From: Mayfieldus sp963740555
Lineage (GTDB): Bacteria; Actinomycetota; Thermoleophilia; Solirubrobacterales; 70-9
DNA: 64,000 bases
NCBI GenBank assembly: GCA_963740555.1
Contig: CAVUES010000012.1
Span: 1 to 64,000 of the forward strand
Direction of reading: 5' to 3'
The notes beneath the pieces were generated by a model. That model made no database searches. It was not told the origin of the DNA and saw only the letters and a list, made by a program, of their open reading frames with translations. Below are positions 31,528-39,636 of this stretch, in pieces (positions within the stretch are counted from its first letter, which is position 1; every line of letters starts with the position of its first letter). The translations under genes and the position numbers were made by a program.

Positions 31528-33030
31528 TCAAAACGGGAACGGCTCCGCCTTGTCGCGGGAAGTCAGCCATTGCCATTCGGTCCACAGCTCGAGATTCGAG
31601 ACGCCGCCGAAATGGCCGCCGTTGCTCGATGCGCCGACACCGCCGAACGGCGCTGGCGGCTCCTCGTTGACGGTCGTGTCGTTGATGTGGACCATTCCGG
31701 CCCGCAGCCGCTCGGCCACCGCCGCCGCCCGCTGCGGAGATCCGGACTGCACCGCGGCGACCAGCCCGTACTCGGTCGCGTTGGCGAGCTCGACCGCCTG
31801 ATCGTCGTCGCTGAAGGTGGTGATCGGGGCCACGGGGCCGAAGATCTCCTCCTTGAACGCACGCATCTCCGTCGTCACGTCACCGAGCACGGTCGGCTTG
31901 TAGAAGGGGCCGTCGTGGCTGGCGCCGGTCAGCGCCTTGGCCCCTGCCGCGACCGTGTCGTCGACGATCCCCGACAGCCGCTCGAGCTGCTTCTCATTGA
32001 TGATCGGCCCCAGCGCCACCTCCTCGGTGGCCGGGTTGCCGACCGGCAGGTGATTGGCCCGCTCGACCAGGGCCTCGGTGTACTCGTCGACGATGCTCTC
32101 GTGCACGAGGTGGCGGCTCACGGCCAGGCAGATCTGGCCCTGGTGCAGGTACGAGCCCCAGGCCCCGGCCGAGGAGGCGGCCTCGATGTCGGCGTCATCG
32201 AGGATCACCAGCGGGCTGTTGCCGCCCATCTCCAGCACCATGCGCTTCAGGGTGCGGCCGGCGGCTTCGCCGACCTTGCGGCCGGTGGCGGTGGAGCCGG
32301 TGAAGGAGATCATCCTCACGTTCGGGTCCTCGACCATCGCCTGACCGATCTCGCCGGCCCCGGGCAGGACGTGCAGGACCCCTTCCGGAAGCCCCGCCTC
32401 CTCGAAGACGCGAGCGGTGACCGCACCGCCGGTGACGGGAACGTTGTGATCGGCCTTCAGGACCACGGCGTTTCCGAGCGCCAGCGCCGGGCCGACCGAG
32501 CGCATCGGAAGGACGACCGGGAAGTTCCAGGGGCAGATCACCCCCACCACGCCGAGCGGAATGCGGCGCGCCATGCTGGTCCGGCCGGGGACCAGCGTGG
32601 GCAGGGTGTGGCCGAGGGGATGCGAGATCAGCGCCGCCGCCATGTCGAGCTGGCCGATCGATGCGGTGATCTCGGTGTCCGCCTTGGGCGGGATGCAGCC
32701 GCTCTCACGGATCATCCAGCCGACGATCTCCTCCCGGTGGCGCTCCAGTGCCTCCCCAGCCTTGCGGACGATCGCGACACGCTCGCTGATCAGGGTTGCC
32801 GCCCAATCGCGCTGAGCGGCAGCCGCCGACTCGCAGGCGCGTGCCATCGCCGCGGCGTCGGCGCCACCGGCCGTGCCGAGCACGTCGCCGGTCGCGGGCT
32901 CGGTCACCTCGATCGTCTCCGGCGCGTCGACCCAGCCATTGCTGAAGATCTTTCCGCTCCACAGCTGCTCGGCCAGCAGCTCGTCAACCTGCCCTTCGGC
33001 GGCTGCGGGTTTCTCGGTGGTGGTGCTCAT
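31528..33030 (-). CDS. Aldehyde dehydrogenase, benzaldehyde/vanillin dehydrogenase type
   Basis: NAD(P)-dependent aldehyde dehydrogenase of 500 aa. The catalytic cysteine is in LHQGQICLAVSRHLVH and the general-base glutamate in LEMGGNSPLVI; the nucleotide-binding motif FTGSTATGRKVGE precedes them. The GQICLAVSRH context matches benzaldehyde/vanillin dehydrogenases better than betaine-aldehyde enzymes. The ATG at 33030 follows AAGGAG. It should turn an aryl aldehyde into the acid. The GMC oxidoreductase and alcohol dehydrogenase genes lie upstream on the same strand, with a 25-base gap, so they may form one alcohol-aldehyde-acid series. Confidence 0.88.
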   Translation of the reverse strand: MSTTTEKPAAAEGQVDELLAEQLWSGKIFSNGWVDAPETIEVTEPATGDVLGTAGGADAAAMARACESAAAAQRDWAATLISERVAIVRKAGEALERHREEIVGWMIRESGCIPPKADTEITASIGQLDMAAALISHPLGHTLPTLVPGRTSMARRIPLGVVGVICPWNFPVVLPMRSVGPALALGNAVVLKADHNVPVTGGAVTARVFEEAGLPEGVLHVLPGAGEIGQAMVEDPNVRMISFTGSTATGRKVGEAAGRTLKRMVLEMGGNSPLVILDDADIEAASSAGAWGSYLHQGQICLAVSRHLVHESIVDEYTEALVERANHLPVGNPATEEVALGPIINEKQLERLSGIVDDTVAAGAKALTGASHDGPFYKPTVLGDVTTEMRAFKEEIFGPVAPITTFSDDDQAVELANATEYGLVAAVQSGSPQRAAAVAERLRAGMVHINDTTVNEEPPAPFGGVGASSNGGHFGGVSNLELWTEWQWLTSRDKAEPFPF

Positions 33031-33055
33031 TGGGATGCTCCTTTTTAGAAGTTGC

Positions 33056-34618
33056 TCAGACCACGCCGCTCACGGCCCCGGCGGGGCTCAGGTCCCTGAT
33101 CAGGTCCGCGGCCTTCTCGGCGATCATGATCGTGGGGGCGTTGGTGTTGCCGCGCGTGATCGTCGGCATCACCGACGCATCCACGACGCGCAGGCCGTTG
33201 ACTTCGTTGACGCGAAGCTCGGAATCGACGACGGCGCCCATCGCACAGGTGGAAGTCGGGTGGTAGACCGTTTGCGCGGCTCGCTCGATGAAGGCCATGA
33301 CGTCCTCGTCCGAGTCGGAGTCCGGGACGCTGAACGGCTCGCGCTCGACCGCCTTCAGCGCCGGCTGCGCGGCGATCTCGAGCGCCATGCGCACACCGGC
33401 GATCATGCTCTGGCGGTCCTCCTCGGTGGTCAGGAAGTTACACAGCACGAGCGGCTTCGAATCGGGCAGCGGCGCGCGCAGCTTCACATGGCCGCGGCTG
33501 CTCGGCTTGATCACCACGGGTCCGAAGCAATAGCCGTTGTCGGCGGGGGCGGTCAGCCCCTGGTCGTAGAACATCCCGGGCGCGAAGTGAAACTCGATGT
33601 CGGGTGCGTCGAGGCCGGGCCGGGTGCGGAAGAAGCCGCCCGCCTCGGGGATGTTCGAGGTCAGCGGCCCGCGCCCCTCGCTCTCCAGCAGGGCGATGTT
33701 CTCTGGCGCCAGCGCGGTGAAAAGCGTCTCCTCGTCGGTCGTGTAGTTGACCTGGGCCATGCAGTGGTCCTGGAGGTTCTCGCCGACCGGGAGGTCCGCC
33801 AGGACCTCGATCCCGAGCGGCTCGAGGTCCGATGCCGGGCCGATGCCGGAGAGCATCAGCAGGACCGGGGATTGATAGGTCCCCGCCGAGACGATCACCT
33901 CGTGCTGCGCCCGCAGCTGCTCCGGCCGGCCGTCGCGGGAGATCTCGACCCCCGCCGCTCGCTCGCCCTCGAAGAGGATCCGGGTCGCCAGCGCGCCCGT
34001 GATCACATCGAGGTTGGGGCGCTCGGAGGCCGGGTGCAGATACGCGGTTGCGCAACTGCATCGAAGGCCGTCGCGCTGGGTGAGCTGGAAGCGGCCGACG
34101 CCCTCCTGGCGGGCGCCGTTGAGATCGGGGTTGTGCTCGTGGCCGGCCTGCTTGGCGGCCTCGATCATCGTGTCGACCAGGGGGTGCATCGAGCGGCTCT
34201 CGGAGACGCTGACCGGCCCGCCGACCCCGTGGTAGAGGTCCTCGCCGCGCTCGTTGTCCTCGGACCGCTTGAAGTACGGCAGCACCTCGTCGTAACCCCA
34301 GCCGTCACAGCCCATCGCCGCCCACTCGTCGTAGTCGGCGGGATTGCCGCGGATGTAGATCATCGCGTTGATCGAGCCCGAGCCGCCGAGCACGCGGCCC
34401 CGCGGCATGTAGAGGCGCTTGCCGCCCAACCCCGGCTCCTGCTCGCCGAACAGGTCCCAGTCGAGCCCCGACTTGAAGGTCGCCGGGAAGGCGGCGGGAG
34501 TGTGGATCTCCTGTGCGCTGTCCGGGCCCCCCGCCTCCAGCACCGCCACGCTGACGTCGGGGTCCTCGCTCAGACGCGCGGCGAGGACGCAGCCGGCGGA
34601 CCCCGCTCCGACGATCAC
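33056..34618 (-). CDS. GMC-family oxidoreductase (choline dehydrogenase-like)
   Basis: FAD-dependent oxidoreductase of at least 520 aa. It has the dinucleotide fold VIVGAGSAGCVLAARL, the GMC signature GRVLGGSGSINAMIYIRG, and C-terminal YHPTSTCAMG and NTNAPTIMIAEKAADLI with the catalytic His and Asn. GTG at 34618 is the first standard start but cuts off the YDY that normally precedes the first strand. An upstream in-frame CTG at 34651, overlapping the alcohol dehydrogenase gene end, would restore DEPRAAYDYVIVGAG, so the true start may be there. It oxidises an alcohol; the substrate is not clear. Confidence 0.88.
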   Translation of the reverse strand: MIVGAGSAGCVLAARLSEDPDVSVAVLEAGGPDSAQEIHTPAAFPATFKSGLDWDLFGEQEPGLGGKRLYMPRGRVLGGSGSINAMIYIRGNPADYDEWAAMGCDGWGYDEVLPYFKRSEDNERGEDLYHGVGGPVSVSESRSMHPLVDTMIEAAKQAGHEHNPDLNGARQEGVGRFQLTQRDGLRCSCATAYLHPASERPNLDVITGALATRILFEGERAAGVEISRDGRPEQLRAQHEVIVSAGTYQSPVLLMLSGIGPASDLEPLGIEVLADLPVGENLQDHCMAQVNYTTDEETLFTALAPENIALLESEGRGPLTSNIPEAGGFFRTRPGLDAPDIEFHFAPGMFYDQGLTAPADNGYCFGPVVIKPSSRGHVKLRAPLPDSKPLVLCNFLTTEEDRQSMIAGVRMALEIAAQPALKAVEREPFSVPDSDSDEDVMAFIERAAQTVYHPTSTCAMGAVVDSELRVNEVNGLRVVDASVMPTITRGNTNAPTIMIAEKAADLIRDLSPAGAVSGVV

Positions 34619-34643
34619 ATAGTCGTAGGCGGCTCGCGGCTCG

Positions 34644-35684
34644 TCAGGCAGCGCGGATCACCACCTTCATCACCTCATGCGGATGGCTCATCGCGAAATC
34701 GAGCGCCTCGGGCGCCCGCTCGAGCGGGAACTCGTGGCTGATCATTCGCCCAACGGTCGCGCTGTTGCGCTCGACAACCTCCACCGCCTGCTCGAACTCG
34801 TCGCCGCTGCAGCAGCTGACACCGAGCATGTCGAGCTCCTTCTCGGTGAAGCTGCCGATCCGCAGCGGCACCTCCTCGCCCGACATTCCGACCTGGACCA
34901 CCCTGCCGGCCGACGCCGCCATGTCCACCATCGCTCGCACCGCTTCCGGCGCGCCGGTCGCATCGACGACCACCGGGGGGCCATCGCCGCCGGACCACTC
35001 GCGGGCCTGGCGCACGACCTCGTCGCGCTCGGTCCAGACCAGCGTCTCGGCCCCCATCGCCCTGCTCAGCCCCAGGCGGCCTTCCTGGGGATCGACGACG
35101 AGAATCGATGCGCCCCGCTCCCCGGCGACCAGGCAAACCGATTGCCCGATCGGGCCGGCGCCCAGCACCACCACCCGCTCTCCTTCTTTGATCGCGGCTC
35201 TGTCCACCGCCCGAACGGCGATCGAGACCGGCTCGGCCATCGCCGCCACTGACGCGTTCTCTTCGCTGGTCGGAAAGACCTGATCCTGCGAGACCCGCAG
35301 CCTCTCCTGCAGGCCGCCGTCGGTGTGGATGCCGATCAAGGCGAAGTTGTCGCAGACGTTGGGGCGCCCGAGCCGGCATGGATAGCAGTCGCCGCACGAG
35401 GTGAGCGGCCACATCGCCACCCGCTGCCCGCTCTCGAGCTCGGACCGGCAACCGGAGCCGACCTCCTCGATCGTGCCGGCGATCTCATGGCCCTGCACCT
35501 TGGGGAACGCCGACGCGCCGCCGCCGGCCGCCTCGGTCAAGTGGCCGGAGAGAAAGTGGTAATCCGAGCCGCAAACCCCGACGGCCATCGATCCGACGAT
35601 CACCTCGCCCGGCTGCGGAGACGGCGGCTCGGGCACCTCGACGATCTCCATCGTGCCGGGGGCCTTCGTAAGCGCAGCCCGCAT
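34644..35684 (-). CDS. Zinc-dependent alcohol/polyol dehydrogenase (MDR family)
   Basis: Medium-chain dehydrogenase of 346 aa. Catalytic zinc residues occur in GVCGSDYHF and QGHEIAG; the structural zinc loop is CGDCYPCRLGRPNVC. The Rossmann motif GAGPIGQSVCLVAGERG is followed by VDPQEGR, favouring NAD+. It looks like threonine/sorbitol-type dehydrogenases. The start is ATG at 35684. An operator palindrome lies 45 bases upstream, so it belongs to the same regulon as the O-demethylation genes. The end overlaps the probable start of the GMC gene. Confidence 0.9.
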   Translation of the reverse strand: MRAALTKAPGTMEIVEVPEPPSPQPGEVIVGSMAVGVCGSDYHFLSGHLTEAAGGGASAFPKVQGHEIAGTIEEVGSGCRSELESGQRVAMWPLTSCGDCYPCRLGRPNVCDNFALIGIHTDGGLQERLRVSQDQVFPTSEENASVAAMAEPVSIAVRAVDRAAIKEGERVVVLGAGPIGQSVCLVAGERGASILVVDPQEGRLGLSRAMGAETLVWTERDEVVRQAREWSGGDGPPVVVDATGAPEAVRAMVDMAASAGRVVQVGMSGEEVPLRIGSFTEKELDMLGVSCCSGDEFEQAVEVVERNSATVGRMISHEFPLERAPEALDFAMSHPHEVMKVVIRAA

Positions 35685-35850
35685 CAGACCAACCGCCTGG
35701 GCGTTCCTGGCCGAGCGCGCATTGCCCCTTGCATACAAACAGATCTGCTTCCAACCCGCAACTCTCCCTGCGCGCGGCCAATCGGGCACTTTGATCAGCG
35801 CCGCCGGAGCTTGCCTGTATACAATCGCCGCACCCCGGAAGGAGTGAGCT
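35685..35850. promoter_or_regulatory. Divergent promoter with operators (alcohol dehydrogenase / isomerase operon)
   Basis: TTGCATACAA (35729-35738) and CTGTATACAA (35815-35824) match the palindrome of the other three divergent promoters. The second is 26 bases before the isomerase ATG, just upstream of its GGAAGGAG ribosome binding site. The gap also includes ordinary high-G+C sequence without further repeats. Confidence 0.72.
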
Positions 35851-36723
35851 ATGGACGTCGAGCTGCTCGGCTTGTACTGGACGGTTTCCGGCCCGGTGGA
35901 GGTGCACGAAGGCCGCGAATGGAGTCTGTTCGACTTCCGCGACCGCTGTGCGGAGGCGGCAAAGGTCGGCATGCGGGGGATCGGCCTCTGGCACGCCGAC
36001 GTCAAGCATCAGCTGCAGACCCGCAGCCTCGAGGAGATGAAGGGGATCCTCGACGACAGCGGCCTGCGCTACCTGGAGCTGGAGTTCCTCAACGACTGGT
36101 TTCTCGACGATGACGCCGAGGGCCGAAAGGAGTCGGATGAGACGCGCAGGCTGCTCTGGGATGCGGCGGCAGTCCTCGACGCCCACCACGTCAAGGTGGG
36201 GAACATTCCCGGCACGCCGGGCGAGATCCCCCAGATCACGGAGAAGTTCGCCGAGCTGTGCGCGGACGCCGCCGAGCATCATTCGGCGAAGATCGTTTAC
36301 GAGTACATGCCCTTCGACGTCAACGTGCACAGCATCGAGACCGCGCTCGAGGTCGTGCAGGGCAGCGGGGCCGACAACGCCGGCCTGACGATCGACACCT
36401 GGCACCAAGCGAAGCTCGGCATCGCCCCCGACGACCTCCGAAAGATCCCTCTCCGCTACCTCTCCTGGATCGAGCTCTCAGACGGGCAGAAGGAGAACAT
36501 GGAAGACCTGATCGAGGAGACCACCCAGTACCGCAAGCTTCCCGGCGAGGGCGAGTTCGACATCTCGGGCTACGTCGAGGTCGCCCAGGAGATGGGCTAC
36601 GAGGGGCCTTGGGGGATCGAGGTGCTGTCCGAGGAGCTGCGGCAGCTGCCGATCGAGGAGATCTTCCGGCGCGCCTACGAGACCAGCATGGCCCAGTTTC
36701 GAAAGGCTTCAGCGCCCGCCTAG
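35851..36723 (+). CDS. Sugar phosphate isomerase/epimerase-family protein
   Basis: TIM-barrel protein of 290 aa of the AP-endonuclease-2/IolE superfamily. Metal ligands are likely the glutamate in VYEYMPF, the aspartate and histidine in LTIDTWHQAKL and the glutamate in PWGIEVLSEE. Members isomerise or epimerise sugars, or dehydrate inositol derivatives; some act on aromatic ring-cleavage intermediates. ATG at 35851 follows GGAAGGAG. It is the first gene of an operon with a second E1 pair and is under the GntR-type operator. Confidence 0.8.
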   Translation: MDVELLGLYWTVSGPVEVHEGREWSLFDFRDRCAEAAKVGMRGIGLWHADVKHQLQTRSLEEMKGILDDSGLRYLELEFLNDWFLDDDAEGRKESDETRRLLWDAAAVLDAHHVKVGNIPGTPGEIPQITEKFAELCADAAEHHSAKIVYEYMPFDVNVHSIETALEVVQGSGADNAGLTIDTWHQAKLGIAPDDLRKIPLRYLSWIELSDGQKENMEDLIEETTQYRKLPGEGEFDISGYVEVAQEMGYEGPWGIEVLSEELRQLPIEEIFRRAYETSMAQFRKASAPA

Positions 36724-37709
36724 TGTCCCCTCCTGAGTCCTCGCCCGCGCCGCTCGATCGCGAGGCAGCGTTGCGGGCGCTCAGCACGATGTGGCGGATC
36801 CGCCTCTTCGAGGAGCGGGTGGGACGGCTGAAACGGGCCGACGAGGTATACGGCCTGATCCATCTGAGCGTCGGGCAGGAGGGGGTCGCCGCGGGGGTGT
36901 GCTGCCAGCTGCGACCCGACGACTCCGTCTACAGCGGTCACCGGGCGCACGGGCACGCGATCGCCAAGGGGGTCCCGCTCGAGCGCCTGCTGGCCGAGCT
37001 GATGGGTCGCGACACAGGGCTCTGCCGGGGCCTCGGCGGCTCGATGCACATCGTCGATACCGAGCACGGGCTGATGGGCGCCACCGGTGTGGTCGGCGGC
37101 AACGTCCCGATCGCCCTCGGCACCGCCCTCGCGAACCGGCTGGGCGACCGAGACTCCGCCACCGTCGTCTTCTTCGGCGACGGCGCCGTGCAGGCCGGCT
37201 ACTTCAACGAGTCGGTCAACCTGGCGGCGCTCTGGGAGCTGCCGGTGATCCTTGTCTGCGAGAACAACGGCTTCGCCGAGTTCACGCCGCGCTCCGCGCA
37301 CACCAGGGTCGAGCGGGTCAGCGACGTCGTGGCGCCCTACATGCTGACCCGCGAGACCGTGGACGGCAACGACACCGCCGCGGTCTGGGAAGCCTTCGGG
37401 GGCTTTCTCGCGGCAGCCCGTCGCGGCGAGGGCCCAATGCTGCTCGAGTGCCTCACCTATCGACTGCGCGGGCACTACGAGGGCGACCCAGCCAAGTACC
37501 GGGAGGCGATCGCGAAGGAGGAGTGGCGCGAGAAGGACCCGATCCTTCGACTGCAGCGGCGGGGGGTCGAGGCCGGATGGTTCGACGAGCCCGAAGCGGC
37601 GGCGATCGAGCAGGAGGCCGCGGACGCGGTCGAAGCCGCGGTTCGCTTCGCTCGCGAGAGCCCCTATCCACCGCCGGAGCTGGTCTCCGAGCTGGTCTAC
37701 GCGTCGTGA
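36723..37709 (+). CDS. TPP-dependent dehydrogenase E1 component, alpha subunit (pair 2)
   Basis: Protein of 328 aa of the E1 alpha family, distinct from the copy at 28.9 kb. N-terminal TMWRIRLFEERVGRL, SGHRAHGHAIAKGVP, LGGSMHIVDTEHG and the TPP motif GDGAVQAGYFNESVNLAALW are present, close to acetoin dehydrogenase E1 alpha. GTG at 36723 shares one base with the isomerase stop (TAGTG). It acts with the beta subunit encoded next on a 2-oxoacid or acetoin-like compound. Confidence 0.87.
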   Translation: MSPPESSPAPLDREAALRALSTMWRIRLFEERVGRLKRADEVYGLIHLSVGQEGVAAGVCCQLRPDDSVYSGHRAHGHAIAKGVPLERLLAELMGRDTGLCRGLGGSMHIVDTEHGLMGATGVVGGNVPIALGTALANRLGDRDSATVVFFGDGAVQAGYFNESVNLAALWELPVILVCENNGFAEFTPRSAHTRVERVSDVVAPYMLTRETVDGNDTAAVWEAFGGFLAAARRGEGPMLLECLTYRLRGHYEGDPAKYREAIAKEEWREKDPILRLQRRGVEAGWFDEPEAAAIEQEAADAVEAAVRFARESPYPPPELVSELVYAS

Positions 37710-38695
37710 GCGCGAGGACCGAAACCACCTACCTGAAGGCGATCAACGGCGCCCTGGGCGAGGCGATGCGCGATGACGTGCGGGTCGTGGTGATCGGAGA
37801 GGACGTCGCCGAGGGCGGGCCTTACGGCGCAACCGCTGGCCTGGCGGCGCAGTTCGGCGCGGAACGAGTCCTCAACACTCCGATCAGCGAGGGGGCGGTC
37901 TGCGGCGTCGCGGTCGGCGCCGCGCAATCGGGGCTGCGCCCGGTGGTCGAGGTGATGTTCATCGACTTCATCACCCTGGCGCTCGACCAGCTCGTCAACC
38001 AGGCGGCCAAGGCGCACCTGATGTCCGGCGGCCAGCTCAGCGTTCCGCTCGTGCTGCGAACCCAGGGCGGCGCCGGGCAGCGAGGCGCCGCGCAGCACTC
38101 ACAGAGCCTCGAGAGCTGGCTCACCCACGTCCCGGGCCTGCGGGTCGTGATGCCGAGCCGGGCGGTCGACGCCGCCGGACTGCTGCGCAGCTCGATCGAG
38201 GACCCGAACCCGGTCGTCTTCGTCGAGAACAAGGCCTTGTACTTCGAGCACCAGGACGTGCCCGACGATCCGCAGCCGGTGCCGATCGGCGTCGCCAACA
38301 CGCTTCGCAAGGGCGGGGACGTCACCATCGTCGCCCTTTCGCGCCTCGTCGGCGACGCTCTCGCGGCAGCCGAACGCCTCGCCGAAGAGGGGATCGAGGC
38401 GGAGGTGATCGACCCTCGCACCCTGGTGCCGCTGGATCTCGAGCCGATCGTCGAGTCGGTGCGCAAGACCAACCGGCTGGTCGTTGCCCACGAGGCGGTC
38501 GAATCGGGCGGCTTCGGCGCCGAGATCGCCGCCGCGGTGGGGACCGCCGCCTTCGACCACCTCGACGCGCCGATCGAGCGGGTCGGCGCGCCGTTCACCC
38601 CGGTACCGCTCAGCCCAGGTCTCGAGGACGCCTACCTGCCGGGCAGCGACGAGGTCTATGCCGCGGCGCGCGCGACACTCGCGATCGATCGATGA
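37706..38695 (+). CDS. TPP-dependent dehydrogenase E1 component, beta subunit (pair 2)
   Basis: Protein of 329 aa of the E1 beta family: VVVIGEDVAEGGPYGATAGL, NTPISEGAVCGVAVGAAQSG, EVMFIDFITLALDQLVNQAAK and QGGAGQRGAAQHSQSLESW are strongly conserved. GTG at 37706 overlaps the alpha gene by 4 bases. As with pair 1, no E2 or E3 is encoded downstream; the next gene is convergent. Confidence 0.88.
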   Translation: MSARTETTYLKAINGALGEAMRDDVRVVVIGEDVAEGGPYGATAGLAAQFGAERVLNTPISEGAVCGVAVGAAQSGLRPVVEVMFIDFITLALDQLVNQAAKAHLMSGGQLSVPLVLRTQGGAGQRGAAQHSQSLESWLTHVPGLRVVMPSRAVDAAGLLRSSIEDPNPVVFVENKALYFEHQDVPDDPQPVPIGVANTLRKGGDVTIVALSRLVGDALAAAERLAEEGIEAEVIDPRTLVPLDLEPIVESVRKTNRLVVAHEAVESGGFGAEIAAAVGTAAFDHLDAPIERVGAPFTPVPLSPGLEDAYLPGSDEVYAAARATLAIDR

Positions 38696-38722
38696 AGGCG
38701 CCCCACCGGAGTCGAGCCGGAA

Positions 38723-39589
38723 CTACGCGGCGAGCCCGAGCAGTGCCGCCGCGTTGTCCTTGAGGATCAGAGGGCGCACCTCGGGCTTGATGTCGAGCTC
38801 CGCGAAGTCGGCCAGCCAGCGCTCCGGCGTCAGCGCCGGGTAGTCGGTGCCGAACAGGACCTTTTCCTTCAACAGGGTGTTGGCGTACTGGACGAGCTGC
38901 GGCGGAAAGTACTTCGGCGACCAGCCAGAGAGGTCGATGTAGACCTGCGGCTTGTGAACGGCGATCGAGAGCGCCTCGTCCTGCCAGGGAACCGACGGGT
39001 GCGCCATCACGATCGGCATCTCGGGGAAGTCGGCCGCCACCTGGTCGAGGTGGATCGGGTTGGAGTACTTGAGCAAGATGCCGCCGCCGCCGCGCTGCCC
39101 CGAGCCGACCGCGGTCTGACCGGTGTGAAAGACGGCCGGCAGCCGGTGCTCGGCGATCACCTCGTAGAGCGGATAGGCCATGCGATCGTCGGGGAAGAAG
39201 AACTGCAGGTTGGGGTGGAACTTGAATCCGCGCACGTCGTGCTCATCGATCAGCCGCCTCGCCATCTCGACACCGTCCGCGCCGCGGTTCGGGTCGATGC
39301 TCACGAACGGGATCAGCACGTCGCGCTCGGCGGCCGCGAGCTCGAGGATCTCCTCGTTGCTGACCGGCCCGTCCCAGCGCGCCGAGTCGACCATGAAGCA
39401 GACCGCCGCCATCTCGCGTTCGCGGTAGTACGCCGCCAGCTCCGGGACGCTCAGCAGGGCGTCGGTTCCGAACACCTCCCCGACCGCGGCCTCGGGCGAA
39501 TCCGCTGGGATCTCGCTGCCGTGGATCGACACGTGCACATGGGTGTGCACGTCGATCGCCCGCAGCGAGTCGAGCTCGATGTCTGCCAT
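38723..39589 (-). CDS. Amidohydrolase 2-family protein (decarboxylase/hydratase type)
   Basis: TIM-barrel metal-dependent hydrolase of 288 aa. Metal ligands are predicted at H15 and H17 (DVHTHVHV), a histidine in AVFHTGQT near 158, one in VMAHPSVPW near 196, and the aspartate in FGTDYPAL near 249. The family contains aromatic acid decarboxylases (gamma-resorcylate, 5-carboxyvanillate) and LigJ/LigI-type enzymes. Given the aromatic island, decarboxylation or hydration of an aromatic acid or ring-cleavage product is likely. ATG at 39589; a short gap separates it from the SDR gene. Confidence 0.82.
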   Translation of the reverse strand: MADIELDSLRAIDVHTHVHVSIHGSEIPADSPEAAVGEVFGTDALLSVPELAAYYREREMAAVCFMVDSARWDGPVSNEEILELAAAERDVLIPFVSIDPNRGADGVEMARRLIDEHDVRGFKFHPNLQFFFPDDRMAYPLYEVIAEHRLPAVFHTGQTAVGSGQRGGGGILLKYSNPIHLDQVAADFPEMPIVMAHPSVPWQDEALSIAVHKPQVYIDLSGWSPKYFPPQLVQYANTLLKEKVLFGTDYPALTPERWLADFAELDIKPEVRPLILKDNAAALLGLAA

Positions 39590-39636
39590 CAGGGCGGTAG
39601 CGGAGGTCCGGTCATATCAATTGAACGGAGACAAGC

